A stretch of 64,000 nt of DNA from Gracilaria domingensis (GCA_022539475.1 VCMS01000237.1:1-64000); one strand, 5' to 3'. Positions 41,127 to 52,440 are shown, counted from the first letter of the stretch. Translations and numbers: made by a program. Notes: a model not told the origin generated them from the sequence alone.

Positions 41127-42584
41127 AACGTCTATTAATATAACACGACGCAGAATATCTTTAATACTATTTGCTGGTTATCTAGGCCAAGAACTCTTTC
41201 CCAAGATTCTGAGAGAAATTTTGGCTTTCTTCTTCGGCGATTCCATAAAGTTTGTTTAGATACCTTTTTGTGATGGAGCTGCGGTACTTGCAGCAAAATC
41301 AGCGCTACTTAAAGAAGGATAAAATTTAAGATCTTCATTCTGTAACTTCGTTTTTCCACGAGCTTGCATACTGGGATTTTGAAGAGACTTTTGCTCAGCA
41401 CTATGTGAAAGCAATTTACAACCTTCGACGCTGATGGATCAAATCTGAAGATTTTTAAGTAGTACTTTATTTTGATATTCGAAATTGAATTTTTGTGTAA
41501 AGGAAGTGCTCTTCAGAAGAAGAACAAGGGCTGTCGTTTTCTTCGACGTTCATTGGTTTCCAGAAAGGAGATATATGTACAATTTGGAATTCAAACGAAT
41601 CATCGCACGCCATTAAAAAATGGTTTATCTATTCTTGTTAGGGACTAGCATTGTACTCTAATACGCATCAAGATTTCAAGCTGCCATACTCGTACAGCAG
41701 GGACGGTCACGGCTCATTCAATGCTAGTTATTGAGCTCTGGTGAGCGTCGGCACGGATGTACTCGGCTTCCAACCATCGCTTCGGCAGTCCGCCCGTACA
41801 TCGTGCTGTAGTGACGCCAGACAACACTTCTAGGTGTAATATCAGATAGGTTATTGATAATTAGATCTGAAGTTATAAACCAATATTTATCGCACTATCA
41901 ATCTTCTGTCAGAGATTCCTTGAATCTACAAAGCCACGTACCTCGCTGCTATTCCATCTATCTCGGCGCTCTTCCAGCTATATCGCATGAGCTTTATCCA
42001 GATGTTTGTTATATTCTCGGAGGAGGTAAATCAAATACGGTGTGTATCAAATTTATGTCGTATCATGCTCATATGTATGTGTACCAATAACAATTAGTTC
42101 TCACAAGAGACCGACACGCTCAGTAAAAGTTAAAGTGTAAATCAAAGGCAAACTGCTTTCAAGTCAAACACTACTAGAGCTAGATACTACTCTTGAGCAG
42201 ACGTGATCATTAAAGTCAAAAATTTAAAAGTTTCTGTAGCACACAAAAGTTGTTTTGTGTACTTGTGTCTAACGAGAGACAAGTCAGTAAATAAATAAAA
42301 GGGCGTTCTGCAATATATGAACAGAAAACCTTGGTAACAAACCTTTAGTTTGACTACAGATCTTACATTTTGGGTACAAAATAATTTCGAATCGAATATT
42401 ATCCCTGTACGTAACAATCATGGAGAAAGGCTGCAAAATATGGATTTGTTGAGCGTTAACATTAAACTACGAAGCCGTTTAAGAGTTCGAAAAAAATAAT
42501 TTCAGAAGGCTGCTGAAATTAGGTACGAATTAGTACGGAACCGTACATTGTTTGTCTATCAACAGACGTGTATTAGTAGAATAA
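41127..42584. other. AT-rich stretch, nothing recognised
   Basis: It contains the decayed upstream edge of the minus-strand gene and short chance frames. No repeat partner was seen. Confidence 0.35.
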
Positions 42585-42884
42585 AGTATGATTGCATGTT
42601 GTATATGCGATTATATAACCACATATGCAAAATGCGATCTTTACGTATGCCTCTTATGTTCCTTACGTAAGGTTATGCTGACTCATGTCAATACGTTCTT
42701 TCTAAAATGCCAGTAGCACATAGGTATATTACTCTGAAACTAATAGAGTACAGTAAGATTGCATCTTGCATACGGGATTATACGTATGCGACTGTATGTT
42801 CCTTACTACGGGTTATTTTGACTCATTTAACTACGCATTTTGTAAAATGTTCCTTGCCAGTAGCACTTAGGTGTATTACTCTGA
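42585..42884. repeat. tandem duplication of about 160 bp
   Basis: The two units begin AGTATGATTGCATGTTG (42585) and AGTAAGATTGCATCTTG (42753). They share TATGTTCCTTAC, TGACTCAT and CCAGTAGCAC. They are diverged by substitutions and small indels, so the duplication is old. Confidence 0.7.
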
Positions 42885-43292
42885 ACCGAAACACCCAAAA
42901 CGGAATGAATCTTTATAACTAATGTTTCTGCGTAAAGCAGTATCTCTATGTTTGCGCTTTTCGCCCTTTATCTGCCTGTGCTATCCTTTCTTTCTCATAA
43001 GTGGTGTATAACACAAGATTCGTTTTAATGTGTCATTTGTTTAACTAAAACACAACCTCAATTAGTAGAAACATTTGAAAATTTGATCACACTAATAGAC
43101 ACTGTGATGCTAAAGCAATAAAATTATCTTATTTTATTTGCTATATTTCTATTACGGATATTTGGTAGAAAACTTTTTTAAAATGAATCTTGTGATACCA
43201 ATACTGGAAACAGGTACGCATGTCCTAACGGAATAATCGTTTACATACTACAAGAAGGTCGGAAGTGTGCTGTTTTGAGTATTTGTTGTCAC

Positions 43293-43427
43293 CGCGCCCA
43301 GAGGAGTATAGGTCTTAAACGCGCTCGGAGGAGTATAAATTTTAGACGCGCCCGGGGTAGTGCAAGTCTTAAACGTGCCCGGGGTAGCATAAGTCTTAAA
43401 TGGGCCCGGGCGTATAAAAGCTAAACA
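43293..43427. repeat. 27-bp tandem repeat, about five units
   Basis: Units resemble CGCGCCCGGGGTAGTGCAAG followed by TCTTAAA. On the minus strand they read as a 9-residue repeat (PGxFKTYxT) within a 64-codon frame at 43248-43442. The frame is probably a by-product of the multiple-of-three unit rather than a gene. Confidence 0.65.
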
Positions 43428-43649
43428 CAACCCTGGGCTCATTTAAATTTTAAATTTACCCGGGCAGGTGTAGCTGTAGCCTGTCGGGCCCTCGCTTCCT
43501 GCAATTGTCTTGCCTTCTGCCACCAAGTTGTAGGTATGAGACACGATGATCGGGGTAGCAACCCGTTTTCTGGAAGAATCTGCTAATTTTTGGGTTGACT
43601 TTCTTGCCAAACTCCTCCAAGCATGCGGTATACGTGTCACAGGCAGCTA

Positions 43650-43850
43650 GCTCACCCGCGAATGCTTGCGCTGGCGCAGAGTAATCACCTACGATCACAG
43701 GCCGCCAACTCACCCCCAAACCCTTGCACTGGCGCAGAGCAACATGATGTTGCATGACACAGGGGAGGCCAAGGGTGTGTATATACGTGTAACTGTATGC
43801 GCGCTTCAGTGCCTTCCAAGATAATGATCATGATTGTGCCCGATCGCCGC
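43650..43850. repeat. dispersed repeat, copy one (partner at 49212-49420)
   Basis: Each copy contains two tandem units of about 60 bp around CCCTTGCACTGGCGCAGAGC, then a CAACATGATGTTG palindrome or its variant and a GTGTAACTGTATGCGCGCTT tail. No frame; class unknown. Confidence 0.6.
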
Positions 43851-43971
43851 GCTTACACCCGGATCCACCATCATGATGATGGTCACTGGTGTGGGCGCGG
43901 CCGTGGAAACCCGTTCTGGCAGCCGCAAACCGAACCCATTCTCCGGATTATCAGCTTGTGGGCGTTGCGCG

Positions 43972-44333
43972 CTGTGGCGAACTACGGAAGTGTTCGGCGG
44001 CAGTCTGCCCAAAATGGCTACACGCGCTGGTGTTCTGGGCCGCAACTTCTGCCTTTCTCTTCTTTTTCTGCTCTGCTGAAGTCGCCGAGGCTGTTCGGTA
44101 TCGCTCTTTGCTCTGCAAATGCTTTCGTGCGATCTATACTCTTCACTTACGTGTAATCCAACAGCACAACAAATTCTCTTGTCCAGTGGGACCTTGCGAC
44201 CAAACCCACCTTGGGCTTTGCGCCTCACTACCGTGTAGCCATTTATGGCTGCTTGCCGCCCAAAATGGCTGCTCGCTGACCCGGCAGATGCCGCAGATCC
44301 TTGACGCCAAACACTTCCGCAGTTCGCCACATA
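43972..44333. repeat. inverted repeat with 26-bp arms, possible foldback or MITE
   Basis: GTGGCGAACTACGGAAGTGT at the left is mirrored by ACACTTCCGCAGTTCGCCAC at the right (one mismatch). CCCAAAATGGCT also occurs in both halves. The long frames across this region on both strands (for example minus 43806-44582) look like GC-driven chance frames. Confidence 0.55.
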
Positions 44334-44518
44334 CCGGCTCCTGTATTCCTGGTCATCCGGCATCACTTCCTCCTCGAGATCGGAGCTCTTGCAGCCTGAC
44401 AGCGAGCCAGACACTTGTGACGAAAACATTAACGTGCTCGAGCCCCATGCCAACCCTGACTTTGGAGCATCCTGAAATATGATCGATTGATGGAAACTGC
44501 GAAGCCATATTACATCAC

Positions 44519-45060
44519 TTGGCTCCGCAAAAATGGTGCTTGAGAAAGCTTTTACTGGCTTGCCGATTTTGGACGACGTCAAGCGCTATGTATTTCTTAA
44601 GGAGAAGCTGTAGCGACAGTCATGGGCCACTTATGTACTTCACACTCGAGGCTGAGTTCCGGAATGACCCAAAATCTTCCATCGTACTGAGAGTGACCAC
44701 CATTTCGTACTCACTTGACTCAAAGTGCTGCATAGTACAGGCGTTGCGTCTTCTTCCATCCAAACGATGTTTTCTCAGCAGAGGAATGCGATTCGATGAA
44801 GTCTGTCTTCTCGTTAGCTGCAGTCAAGACACAGCGACCTTCCTTTTACTGCTTTGTCTTCACTGGTATACTAACGGCTGTTTCTCTCGCGACGTAATCG
44901 CAAACGTTATTGCATCTTTGGGGATTCATGCACAGTCTGAAGTCATTTATGCGGATCAAGCTGCCAGAGATTACAATCTCTGCTAGCGTAAAACAGTCGC
45001 CGCTTGTTTTCATCGCAAAGAGAGAGGTTTGCAGATCAACATACCGAGCTTGAGGTGGAC
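44519..45060 (+). pseudogene. HAD-hydrolase-type gene, decayed partial copy B
   Basis: PILDDVKRYVFLKEKL matches VDDVKRYSFRKAEV of the 27.6-28.7 kb copy. The AGAGGAATGCGATTCGATG region, VFTG and LGIHAQSEV match the later motifs. Several frame changes and stops are present. It is followed, as in copy A, by the 3' end of LpxC on the other strand. Confidence 0.6.
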
Positions 45061-45084
45061 TCAGAGAAACTGTCACCTGCCTCA

Positions 45085-45330
45085 TTTGCGTGCATCTGTT
45101 GCTTGTATGGTATAACCCGGATCATTGGTGCTCTAATGCCATCTTTCTTGCAACTTGCGCCCTTTTGTTCTTTTTGGTTCGACGGCCGGGTTTTTCGTCT
45201 CTCGACGGTCTTCTAGGTCGAAAATGCTCGAATAGTTGCTTGGCCTTCTCCAGAACCGTACGTTTATTCATTGAGCTGGTCTTTCGGCCGCATATCTGCC
45301 CAGAGCATCACCTCCCAGTCTTAAGTCTTC
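45085..45330 (-). pseudogene. LpxC 3'-end fragment, copy B
   Basis: The minus strand aligns with 28710-28945 (GGTCGAAAATG..., CATATCTGCCCAGAGCATCA versus TATATCTGCCCAGTACAACC). It retains LRLGG and LGRY-like peptides of the C-terminal domain only. Confidence 0.55.
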
Positions 45331-45379
45331 AAGATGATCTCTGCTCACCTTCGCATATTCTGAGTAACTCTAATACTCA

Positions 45380-45560
45380 TACAATTTGTACAGGCCTTTG
45401 ACGCGGAGCTCTACAGATATCTTCCTCCCGACGAGATCCGTCCCGTCCAGCGTGAGCACGAACTTCAGTCTTCCCCGCTAGTCTGTTCCTCACCCTCTCA
45501 AAGTGCTCCGGAGCCTCCAAGAGCTGCCTGCTTTGTATCCCACGCCATCCTTCCACCATG
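45380..45560 (+). pseudogene. fragment of a retinoblastoma-N-like gene plus duplicated leader
   Basis: FDAELYRYLPPDEIRP matches DAELDSYLPPDELRI in the 52.4 kb gene. The following 120 bases match the leader sequence directly upstream of the start codons at 45588 and 52441. An internal fragment has thus been joined in front of a second copy. Confidence 0.6.
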
Positions 45561-45587
45561 ATCTAAGTATTCTAACCATCCATAACA

Positions 45588-46417
45588 ATGTCAGGTATCA
45601 TCATTCCCCCGCGTGCCATATTCTATGATTCTATCGATGTACTGGTTTTTGGGCTCCGCTTCCCAAAGGTAGCTGTTTACCTGGCCAGAGCCATACAACA
45701 TTCGGTTATCTTAACGACACCGGACCCCTACTTCGCCGCATGTGCTGTATTTATTGCTGCAAGTCGTTCTGACCATATCCCGCAGAAAAAGCTCTTCGAA
45801 CTGCTCTTAGCGGCATACTCCGATGAACTTTACTACTCGTATTATTTTGTACACGACGTTGATGCAGAGCTCGACAGTTATCTTCCTCTCGACGAGCTTC
45901 GTATCATTCATGAACGGACCCAAACACCATTCCCGCCCCATCAGTCACACAAGGCTTTCATGGTTACGGCTCACGTTTGGCGTGAATACGACTATACTAT
46001 CGCGAGATGTTTGTCACAAGAGTCCGCTCATTTCGAAAGTTCTGTGGTTTTTTTATCTGATAGTCAAGGCTTCAATCTTGTCGCCGTCTGAGAGGGACAC
46101 ATCTCGGCGGCACTCGTATAACCTCATGTTGTCATGCCTCTTAAGAGTCCGGCTTTGTCGCCAGCGACGATCCTAAGGACGCAATATTTCGCGCCACGGG
46201 TAACATGCCACTCGCGTTACAGGATTATCAACAAGATCTTGGTTCTCAGTTAGACAGTTCCATCCGAGATATGTTACCGCTTTACGCGGCCACTCAAAAA
46301 GTATTGGAAACGTATTCCACGGTGTTGAATAGCACCTACTTTCAACAGATCATGACCAATCCTCGCCATCTAGGAACTGATGGGCGTATCTTTTTGACTG
46401 TACGCGGTTGTAGCTGA
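45588..46417 (+). pseudogene. retinoblastoma-N-like paralogue, broken copy
   Basis: Roughly 95% identical by eye to 52441-53298 and collinear with it from about 45460 to 46700, including both flanks. Small indels change the frame near 45990 and near 46143, and the 3' end differs. The high identity points to a recent duplication. It lacks the later intact reading of its sister. Confidence 0.75.
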
Positions 46418-48131
46418 CAACGCCACCCCCGCTTTATCGACTGATCGACCAGAATCGGTCATTAACGGAAGCATCAACGCTGTCTCAACTTCGTCGTGAA
46501 CGCCATCTGCCGTCAACGGATCTCCGTTTCCTTCCATGGCATCAGGTCGTCCACAGAAAGCCAACTCTCTGCATCTTCAGCACAAGTAATAAATTTATCT
46601 ATGCCACCTTTTCTCCACAGCAAGCGAATCTTGCGTCACATCCCTCGTACACGACGCCGCAGACATACTTCCAACTGCGCCGTTACATATCACAAGCTCT
46701 TCAGGTGGTTTCATGATGAAAACGAAGAGGTGATGAAAGAAGGTGTGGGATAAAATGCATGTGAAATTCTCAAGATCTTTAGCGCTTCGAAAGGGCATGA
46801 GCCGCACTGTCGTGGCAGCCATGGTGAGAATGGAGATCGCGGTCTGAAGCCTAATACAGAGTGGCAGAGAGGCACGAGGTGGCAGAGATGCGCCAAGGCG
46901 GTCGCAAGTCGGCGGTGTGGGGCCACAAAGCAAGGTCGAAAAAAGCAGAAGATCAAGGCGCTCGTCGCACCATGAGTCACGATGCTCCGCGATCCCGGCG
47001 CGGGGAACGCGAGTTAGCCGCGCCGCGACCGCTTGTGAATGATGATCGAGGGCAGGAGTCGCTGGCTACTTAAGTACTGGAACTTAGAGACCTTTGGATC
47101 AGTTTGAGCTCTTCTGCCGCTGACTGGTTCATGTAAATTTAACTTCCAGTTTGCGAAATCCGAAATAGAACTGCGTTCCGTGTAAATATTTGCGAAAATA
47201 TTAATGACAGCTTTTCATTATAATAAATACGTTATCAACAGACTTTGGTTTTATATGTACTTAAAAGATGGTCGCCCAGCAAGCTCACATCGCGGAGATT
47301 CAGAAGCTGCATGGAGGTACGAAAATTTGGCTTTGCCCCTAAAGCCGATCTGCGTCGTTGAGAAGGGTACGCCAACAATCGTTAGGATCACCCGCGCTCG
47401 TTATACACGAGCGAATGCGGCGTGGGGACACTTAAGTGCAGAACGAGAAAGAAAGGGGGCGGAGCCAGAAAATCTTGGTCGGCAAATCGCGCGCATCAAC
47501 TCCCGTTGCCGAGATGCGCACCGACGCATGGTTTGATCTTCGAGCTTTGCAGCGGCTGAATGGCCCGACACGTGTGTGCTGCGTGGCGCTTGGTAGTTGG
47601 TGAGGTGGTATGGCACGTGGCCGAGTGGCTAGGCTGGCACTTGCCTGTTCCGCACATTTACCTTCGGCAACGTGCACTCGTTGTGGAAGGTCACTGTCTT
47701 GCATCGCTGCTTCCTTGAACGCACTGCAGCCAACGCGACTCAAGTGGTAAAATCTCTCAGAAAATCACTCAGAATGAAGGACAGTTACTTCGGGAACGAA
47801 GATGTTTGCACCGATGTTCTGCGACTGCAATGATAATTTGGACGGCTGTGTAACATGGATTGTTGAAAACCCATGATTGAACAGCAGAAATATTCTTCCG
47901 AAAAGGGCAATCAATGTTATCAAACAGTCAAAAATGAGTGAAGGAGTGTGCAGTCGTTCAAATTTGGACGTTGGACGAGGAAGAGTCAAAGGAGTGATTT
48001 TGCAAGAAGCGCATTATGAAGACAGAAAGAAAATATCGTAGGGTGACTGTATGTGTCTAGGGCAGTTTTCATCTGCCACCAAACATTTTGAACGAATCCT
48101 TCACCAAGTTTGGCCGCCCACCACAACAAGC
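46418..48131. other. flank of the duplicated gene, then stretch without a supported gene
   Basis: 46430-46700 aligns with 53270-53580. Beyond this, a plus-strand frame at 47204-47536 (DGRPASSHRGDSEAAW) and others lack domains. GGCCGAGTGGCTAGGCTG near 47621 resembles a tRNA A box, without a matching B box. Confidence 0.35.
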
Positions 48132-48515
48132 ATGAGCAGCTCGATGACAAGTAAAGTCTTTAAAAACGCGTTCCTACCTCCACGCCACGTTCTAACAAAG
48201 ACGACGTTTGGCAGGTTTACAAATTCTGATTCAGAAACGACATACGTCCATGCGAAGAGGTACACTCCGAGAAATTTTGTTTGGTTGGCAAGAGACCTGA
48301 TATGGGAAGTAGCTCCCCATGAGAACGACTACGATCCTATTGCGATCCTATATGATGCTGTCGACGATCAAATTGATCGTGGTGCGAATGCCATGTTTGA
48401 TGCAGCAATGGAGGATGCCACGCAAGCTTGGTGGCCTGGCAATGTCATTGAGAGGCGAGTTTATCTCTCCATAGCTGTTGCAGTGCCACGTGAAGCCGTA
48501 GCTCTCAACTGTTGA
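48132..48515 (+). CDS. hypothetical protein, 127 residues
   Basis: The frame starts MSSSMTSKVFKNAFL and stays open to TGA at 48515. It includes YDPIAILYDAVDDQID, an amphipathic acidic helix, and WWPGNVIERRVYLSIAV. Residue composition looks natural. A longer start at 48051 is possible. I recognise no family, and no copy of it exists in the window. Confidence 0.35.
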   Translation: MSSSMTSKVFKNAFLPPRHVLTKTTFGRFTNSDSETTYVHAKRYTPRNFVWLARDLIWEVAPHENDYDPIAILYDAVDDQIDRGANAMFDAAMEDATQAWWPGNVIERRVYLSIAVAVPREAVALNC

Positions 48516-49211
48516 GAGCTACCGTGTGCTGTCTGTTGGCTCCCTCACCGCTAATCCTGTAATTTCTTCTTTCTTCCTTTTCAGTTCTACGCCCGTCACA
48601 ACTCCCGACGCCTTGCTTGTCGCCCCATCGGCAAGTTTCCTACTCCAGCGCTCCTGAGCGTATTTTTTTTGGCCTGGCCGTCGATTAAGATCATTTACTG
48701 TCACTCGTTCCGCCCCGCGCTCTGCTTCGGATGCTTCTACTTGTAGTCCTGTCGCTCACTTCGCTCTAGATGACACTCGAACGCGAGCACGAATACATCC
48801 CGTCGCTCCGTCCTGAACAGGGGTTTATCTGTCAGGTAAACGCGTTACCCCTTGACTCTAATCTGTTGATTAGTGTACGAAGCTCCCGCCTTTGTTTGGG
48901 AGCGCAACGCCCATGTTGCTCAGCTCGGCGCTTTGGAGCATGAAAGCCTTTCGTCCATTCTCCTTGAGAATGCCCCTTATGCACCGATTTGCGATTCGAT
49001 TGGACGCCATGTTCGTCGACATCAGACCCTCCCGAAGTATTCCCTGCAAAACGCGTCATGTCCCCCGCTTCTTTCGATTCTTATGCTGCCTGCCACCTAG
49101 TTGTAGTTAGGTGAGGTGATGATTTAATTCGAGAACGCTTTGTGCTCAAACTGTTTCCTTAAAGAATCACTTCAGCTTCGATTGACCTTCTGGCTGAAAC
49201 TTCTCCAGGTA
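48516..49211. other. possible small gene with a mini-intron, otherwise unassigned
   Basis: ATG at 48770 opens MTLEREHEYIPSLRPEQGF. A GT-AG stretch of 38 bases (48837-48874), with CTGTTGATTAG at its end, could be an intron leading into either of two open phases that run to about 49100. This is tentative. Confidence 0.25.
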
Positions 49212-49420
49212 GACACGTGCCATCACGTACGAACCCTTGCAATGGCGCACAGCAATCAAAGGCGTCCAGCTCTCCCATAAACCCTTGCACTGTCGCAAAG
49301 CAACTTCATGTTGCATGGCTGTCATGCAGCAAAAGGTATCTATGTGTAATTGTATGCGTGCTTTGAATCCATATTCTCAGCGTTTCACGATAACAATATG
49401 ACATTGCCCTATCATCTCAC
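49212..49420. repeat. dispersed repeat, copy two (partner at 43650-43850)
   Basis: It shares two units around CCCTTGCA(A/C)TGGCGCA, CAACTTCATGTTGCATG and TGTGTAATTGTATGCGTGCT with the first copy. Confidence 0.6.
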
Positions 49421-49775
49421 CCGCACCAGGCAACATCATCAAAAAGTGGAGCGTTGTACCTGAGGTGCTTATGTGCGTTCTTCAGGGACCGTTTTGTCCG
49501 CTCCAAAGTAATGATGGGTTGCCAAAAAGATGCTGCCGGAGGAACGATCCGCAGTAACCAAGTCAGGAACGTGAAAACACGTTCAAAAATGAGGATTGTT
49601 TGGAACTGTAAGCCGGCAAGGCTGTAAGTTTTTGCGCCATGGGCCCTTCGATTCCTCATGAATGTTCGTTCGGTTCAACCGAGGGGTCTCGGTGGTCCAT
49701 GGTTCCACACTGTGGAATCCACAGGCACCAAATTTGGTTCCTGTGTTAGGCGCACCCAATTGCTGATGATGATGG
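49421..49775. other. stretch without a supported gene
   Basis: Short frames on both strands without domains. It is the insertion context of solo LTR C. Confidence 0.3.
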
Positions 49776-49780
49776 CTGAT

Positions 49781-50118
49781 TGTTGGTCAAGAGGGGTTGC
49801 TGGAGCAGGGGGGCGACGGCGCAGCGGGCGAGGGACAGGCAAAAGGAGCAGGCAGCAAGGGATCTCAGGAGGTCTCTCTCTGAGTCTGCCCCCGGACTCG
49901 GCGTTCTTCCGCTCGAGTCCGGGCTTTTTATTTCCCTCATTCGGGCAATGCAGAGGAACTTGAGTCCTTGTAGGTCGCTCCAACTTGGGTAGCTCCCAAA
50001 ACGGAAACTGTATCCTATCGCTAATTCAGTTGGGTCATGCCCAACTGGTGCGTAGCTCTCTGCACGGCCACCTACGCGCCGCCAGCCACACAGAGATCAA
50101 CTTTCGTAGCTATCAACA
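49781..50118 (+). mobile_element. solo LTR, copy C
   Basis: It starts TGTTGGTCAAG and ends GCTATCAACA, 338 bp. CTGAT flanks both ends (49776-49780 and 50119-50123). It shares blocks with copies A and B (GAGCAGGCA, GATCTCAGGAG). CCCCCGGACTCGGCGTTC and GAGTCCGGGCTTTTTATTT form a hairpin followed by a T run, which could serve as the LTR polyadenylation or termination region. Confidence 0.9.
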
Positions 50119-50123
50119 CTGAT

Positions 50124-50502
50124 GTAGGCGCAACAGTGAAAACGAGTTGTTGCAAGCCGCGATAAAACAGGCGCTTTGAAGTGTCAGCTTGTGAAAGCTA
50201 CATGCCAGCTTTCTGGGGCAGAGTTTTTGCCCCTCTCTTCGTTCGTGTGCTTTGATGAAGTTTCCGAGACTGTTCAGTTGCGATCTTTGACGTACGAGTG
50301 CCTATGTGGTATCATACCCGCGTTGTGCTTTGCCCTTGTCCAATATCATTCTCAATTGGCTACGGACGTGAAGGTTTTTAAATTGGACCTTTAGTTATTA
50401 CGTGACAACGAATTGCTTTAATGATGTTACTCTTTGTTTCTTATCTTGTCTCATTCATGTCCTTCCCCAAGTTATGTATTGCGATTTGAAATTGAGAAGT
50501 CT
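50124..50502. other. stretch without a supported gene
   Basis: A short plus-strand frame (50176-50394) has no domain. It includes the 3' flank of the minus-strand gene at 50503. Confidence 0.3.
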
Positions 50503-51477
50503 TCAGGTGCTGAATCTTATAAATCTTCGCAATCTAGTACTTAGATTGCGCAAAACTCGTCTGTAGCTTTGATTCGGCCCCCTAGTAAAGAATGAAAACA
50601 ATGATCTATCCAATACCGAACGCAAAGGGTTTGTAGTGTGTGCCGTTCTCTGAGAAAAAAGAAAAACGCGCTCATCAAAGCATCGTCGTTCTGGATGGTC
50701 TCGATCCTCAATTACTTGTCCGTAAGCCCATCCCAAAGCCAGACAATTGTAACCCAAACCAATTTCATTTGACGTCAACAACGGTAGTCCAGATAAAAGA
50801 TCGTTGCTTAATCTATCCTCAAACTGAGATCGAAAGTACTGAATCTCTGATGGCTTGACGCCGGCTGCCTGCGATATGGCGTGAACAGGGTCTGCAGCTG
50901 CTACAAATCCTGATTCTACAAGACATGATAGCAGCAGCAAAAAGGTGTCTCTATGCCAGCGGTTGAGGCCTCTATCGGTTTCCAACGACATTGAATTCTT
51001 CACTACTAGAAACAATAGCCAAACAGCTTTTCGTAGCAGCAGATGATGATGAAAGAAGTCCTGTGATACTAAAAAGTCGAACTGACACCACACATGAGCA
51101 CTGATCATAAACCCTTTGTAATTCTTCGGATAAATCGCACGACATGGCGGAAGCGACGGTACCAACGTTGACTCAAGATCGTCTTCGCATGTAAGTCTGC
51201 CATCCTCCGTGACGTATAAATCAGCAAAGTAGATGTCGGCCTCCGCAAGGATTAAACGAAAAGACAGCGGCCACTCGGGGATATTATTGTAAGATATATC
51301 GTGCATGGCAAGATACACAGCAGAAGCAACTGTCTGACGATTTGGAAGTGTGTTCAAAGTTGAATAGTATATGACACGGGCCACTTCGGCGACGGAAGGT
51401 GGTAATCGGCACCCACGGACAATGGAAGTGATGCATCCCGTGAGATACGGTTCTGATGAGCGCGGTAGAGAAGACAT
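50503..51477 (-). CDS. retinoblastoma-N-like (double cyclin-fold) protein, intact paralogue 1
   Basis: An intact 324-residue frame, paralogous to the plus-strand gene at 52441. Shared blocks are FMISAHVWCQFDFL versus FMVTAHVWREYDSL, and AVWLLFLVVKNSMSLE versus VLWLFYLIVKASILS. Others are LLLSCLVESGFVAAADP versus LMLSCLLESGFVASDDP. The W-L-F...K...HLLL-CL pattern resembles the N-terminal DUF3452/cyclin-like region of retinoblastoma and p107/p130 proteins. That assignment is from pattern memory and is uncertain. No A/B pocket domain follows; the unique C terminus is Arg-rich (RRVLRNLSTRLRRFIRF). It is divergent from 52441 with a 960-bp spacer. It may be a truncated cell-cycle regulator or an unrelated all-helical family. 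Confidence 0.6.
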   Translation of the reverse strand: MSSLPRSSEPYLTGCITSIVRGCRLPPSVAEVARVIYYSTLNTLPNRQTVASAVYLAMHDISYNNIPEWPLSFRLILAEADIYFADLYVTEDGRLTCEDDLESTLVPSLPPCRAIYPKNYKGFMISAHVWCQFDFLVSQDFFHHHLLLRKAVWLLFLVVKNSMSLETDRGLNRWHRDTFLLLLSCLVESGFVAAADPVHAISQAAGVKPSEIQYFRSQFEDRLSNDLLSGLPLLTSNEIGLGYNCLALGWAYGQVIEDRDHPERRCFDERVFLFSQRTAHTTNPLRSVLDRSLFSFFTRGPNQSYRRVLRNLSTRLRRFIRFST

Positions 51478-51810
51478 GTCGGAGGAAGAAAAGAAGCAGA
51501 TGAAACCTTAAGGCTTGGACGGGCTATATGATGGCCGATATCCTACAGAGCGTGAGACGCTGCAGCGAAAAGGACGGGTGCTTAGAAGTAAGCCCTTATT
51601 GAACTGCGCGTCTCCAGAAAACACTAGACGCTTTCTGTGAGTACAGAAAACTGTCACGATTTGTGAACTTTGCGTGACATGTGCCCTTGCTTTTGATCGA
51701 CTTGCGGAGACAATGTAATCGTTTTTTCTTCCGCAGAATGACGAGGAAAGTGCCGTGAGTTGTGACGGATGTTCAAATGGAAACCTCGGCGATAATATTA
51801 TGAATACTCA
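51478..51810. other. upstream region of paralogue 1
   Basis: Non-coding. Probably carries the promoter of the minus-strand gene. No TATA box is obvious. Confidence 0.3.
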
Positions 51811-52216
51811 CCACGGCATTGCGGGACGTTGAGAGCTGTTGTTGCGCTACATTGGCACGACAATGGAATCCGGAGACGATAATGGCATGGAAATAGACGC
51901 TTAAAAGCTATTATTAAAGGGTGTAACAAGCACCGGCAGTGATGGTTCTGCAAGCGAACCGACGGAAGACCTGCGCGTGTTGCAGCCGGCCGTCCTCGTA
52001 CCACACGAATCCGTTCAAACTGCAGCAGCGTAGCATTAGCGCTTCACGCCGCCTGCACCTGCGCAGGCGCATCGACGAGGAGCAAGCTCGACTTACAGCG
52101 CACGCGCCACGCACGCGCGCGCGCAGCATTTGGAAAACCATCGCCGCATCGCACCCGCCTACGCGTCACGCGCAGGCCCTTCCCCTTCAACAATTTGAAC
52201 TCTTGCGCTGGCGCAA
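51811..52216 (+). repeat. dispersed repeat of about 406 bp, copy two (partner at 38451-38872)
   Basis: It aligns throughout with the 38.5 kb copy. It lies exactly in the spacer between the two divergent retinoblastoma-N-like genes, so it may now form part of their shared promoter. The peptide blocks ESGDDNGMEIDA and SEPTEDLRVLQPAVLVP suggest a coding past. Confidence 0.65.
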
Positions 52217-52440
52217 AATGCATTGAATACGCCCGACACGTGTGTACTGTATGTTAGCATCCGATCTCTCACAAAGTCGCTGTTGCCCGCTGCTTTATAA
52301 GAGCGTGAGCGCGAACTTCAGTCTTCCCAGCTCGTCGGTTCCACACCATCTCGAAGTGCTCCGAAGCCTCCAAGAGCTGCCTGCTTTGTATCCCACGCCA
52401 TCCTTCCACCACGTTCTAAGTTTCCTAACTATCCATAACA

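Noticed and set aside
43248-43442. Repeat protein with 9-residue units
   Set aside because: The unit is simply a 27-bp tandem repeat; no conserved start, and the frame ends at the repeat borders.
43806-44582. 258-codon minus-strand frame as a gene
   Set aside because: Overlaps an inverted repeat and a long plus-strand frame in GC-richer DNA; low-quality peptide with no domain.
47615-47700. tRNA-Ser/Leu-like sequence
   Set aside because: Only an A-box-like stretch (GGCCGAGTGGCTAGGCTG); no B box and no acceptor stem.
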